Positions 5,043 through 5,194 of a DNA stretch of 5,194 nucleotides are shown piece after piece. The stretch spans positions 1-5,194 of the forward strand of contig PMLI01000476.1 in the NCBI GenBank assembly GCA_003158835.1, given 5' to 3'. Made by a program: the position numbers and the translations under genes. Every line of letters begins with the position of its first letter. Within the stretch, counting starts at the first letter, position 1. The notes under the pieces are model-generated. The model had not been told where the DNA came from. It worked only from the letters and a program-made list of their open reading frames with translations, and made no database searches. The DNA comes from Acidimicrobiaceae bacterium (GTDB lineage Bacteria > Actinomycetota > Acidimicrobiia > Acidimicrobiales > Palsa-688).

Positions 5043-5128
5043 AAGGTAAGCGCTGCCACCGAGACCGCCTTCGCCCCCCCCCACAAGATCGGGCACTGAG
5101 AGCTCCGGTTACGCTAGAACATTGAGCA
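5043..5128 (+). other. Short spacer after the binding-protein gene, with a nine-C run
   Basis: The 86 bases after the stop codon contain an uninterrupted run of nine C at 5074-5082 and a weak LacI-like core AGCGCT (5049-5054). GCGCTGCCACC (5050-5060) exactly repeats 3952-3962 upstream of the same gene. No hairpin with a T-run is visible, so read-through into the next gene is plausible. Confidence 0.45.
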
Positions 5129-5194
5129 GTGACGCACACCAGTTACCCAACCCAAGCTGATACATCGGCTTCGGGTGCCTTCCCTGCCCCGGTG
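5129..5194 (+). CDS. Possible N-terminus of the next gene, cut by the window edge
   Basis: From the GTG at 5129 the frame stays open for 22 codons to the end of the window (MTHTSYPTQADTSASGAFPAPV). A stop lies just upstream in the same frame, so this GTG is the only early start. The peptide is the kind of polar, disordered leader that often precedes ABC ATPases or permeases in high-GC actinobacteria, and an ATPase or permease is what CUT2 operons carry next. No domain is visible and the ribosome binding site is poor (only GAG, two bases upstream), so the call rests on position and an open frame. Confidence 0.35.
   Translation, partial: MTHTSYPTQADTSASGAFPAPV

Noticed and set aside
4376..5125. 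A 249-codon plus-strand frame overlapping the binding protein
   Set aside because: It is very rich in Arg, Pro, His and Gly, a +1-shifted reading of a GC-rich gene, with no ribosome binding site or domain.

Overview
This window looks like chromosomal DNA from a high-GC bacterium, most likely an actinobacterium. I lean towards the Acidimicrobiia or a neighbouring deep-branching class. The evidence is strongly GC-biased third codon positions, GTG starts preceded by GGAGG-like ribosome binding sites, and the actinobacterial flavour of the PyrE and GalT N-termini. This placement is inference from reading the proteins; no database search was possible. I see no tRNA, rRNA, CRISPR array, insertion sequence, integrase or phage gene.

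Layout: a minus-strand aldo/keto reductase (17-811) is divergent from a plus-strand run of genes. A 268-bp GC-rich, palindrome-rich spacer separates it from pyrE (orotate phosphoribosyltransferase, best start 1080). After a 91-bp gap with a good sigma-70-like promoter comes galT (1723-2847, galactose-1-phosphate uridylyltransferase). Then follow a 98-bp gap and a DeoR-family sugar regulator (2946-3728). A 264-bp regulatory spacer carries a near-perfect LacI-family-type operator and several inverted repeats. It leads to a Tat-exported, CUT2/ribose-type ABC-transporter substrate-binding protein (3993-5042). The last 66 bases (5129-5194) are open from a GTG codon and may be the start of the next transporter gene.

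How the genes may work together: galT (Leloir pathway), the DeoR regulator (a family that senses phosphorylated sugars) and the sugar-binding protein suggest a carbohydrate uptake and catabolism locus. A housekeeping pyrimidine gene (pyrE) and a general aldehyde/ketone reductase lie upstream and are probably not functionally linked. PyrE makes OMP, the precursor of UMP and hence of the UTP/UDP-sugar pool that GalT draws on, but the promoter between them suggests independent expression.

I found no new kind of system here. The points most worth checking are in the spacers: the LacI-type operator beside a DeoR-type regulator, the structured leader of the binding-protein gene, and ribosome-binding sites of galT and the regulator that can pair with nearby pyrimidine tracts.
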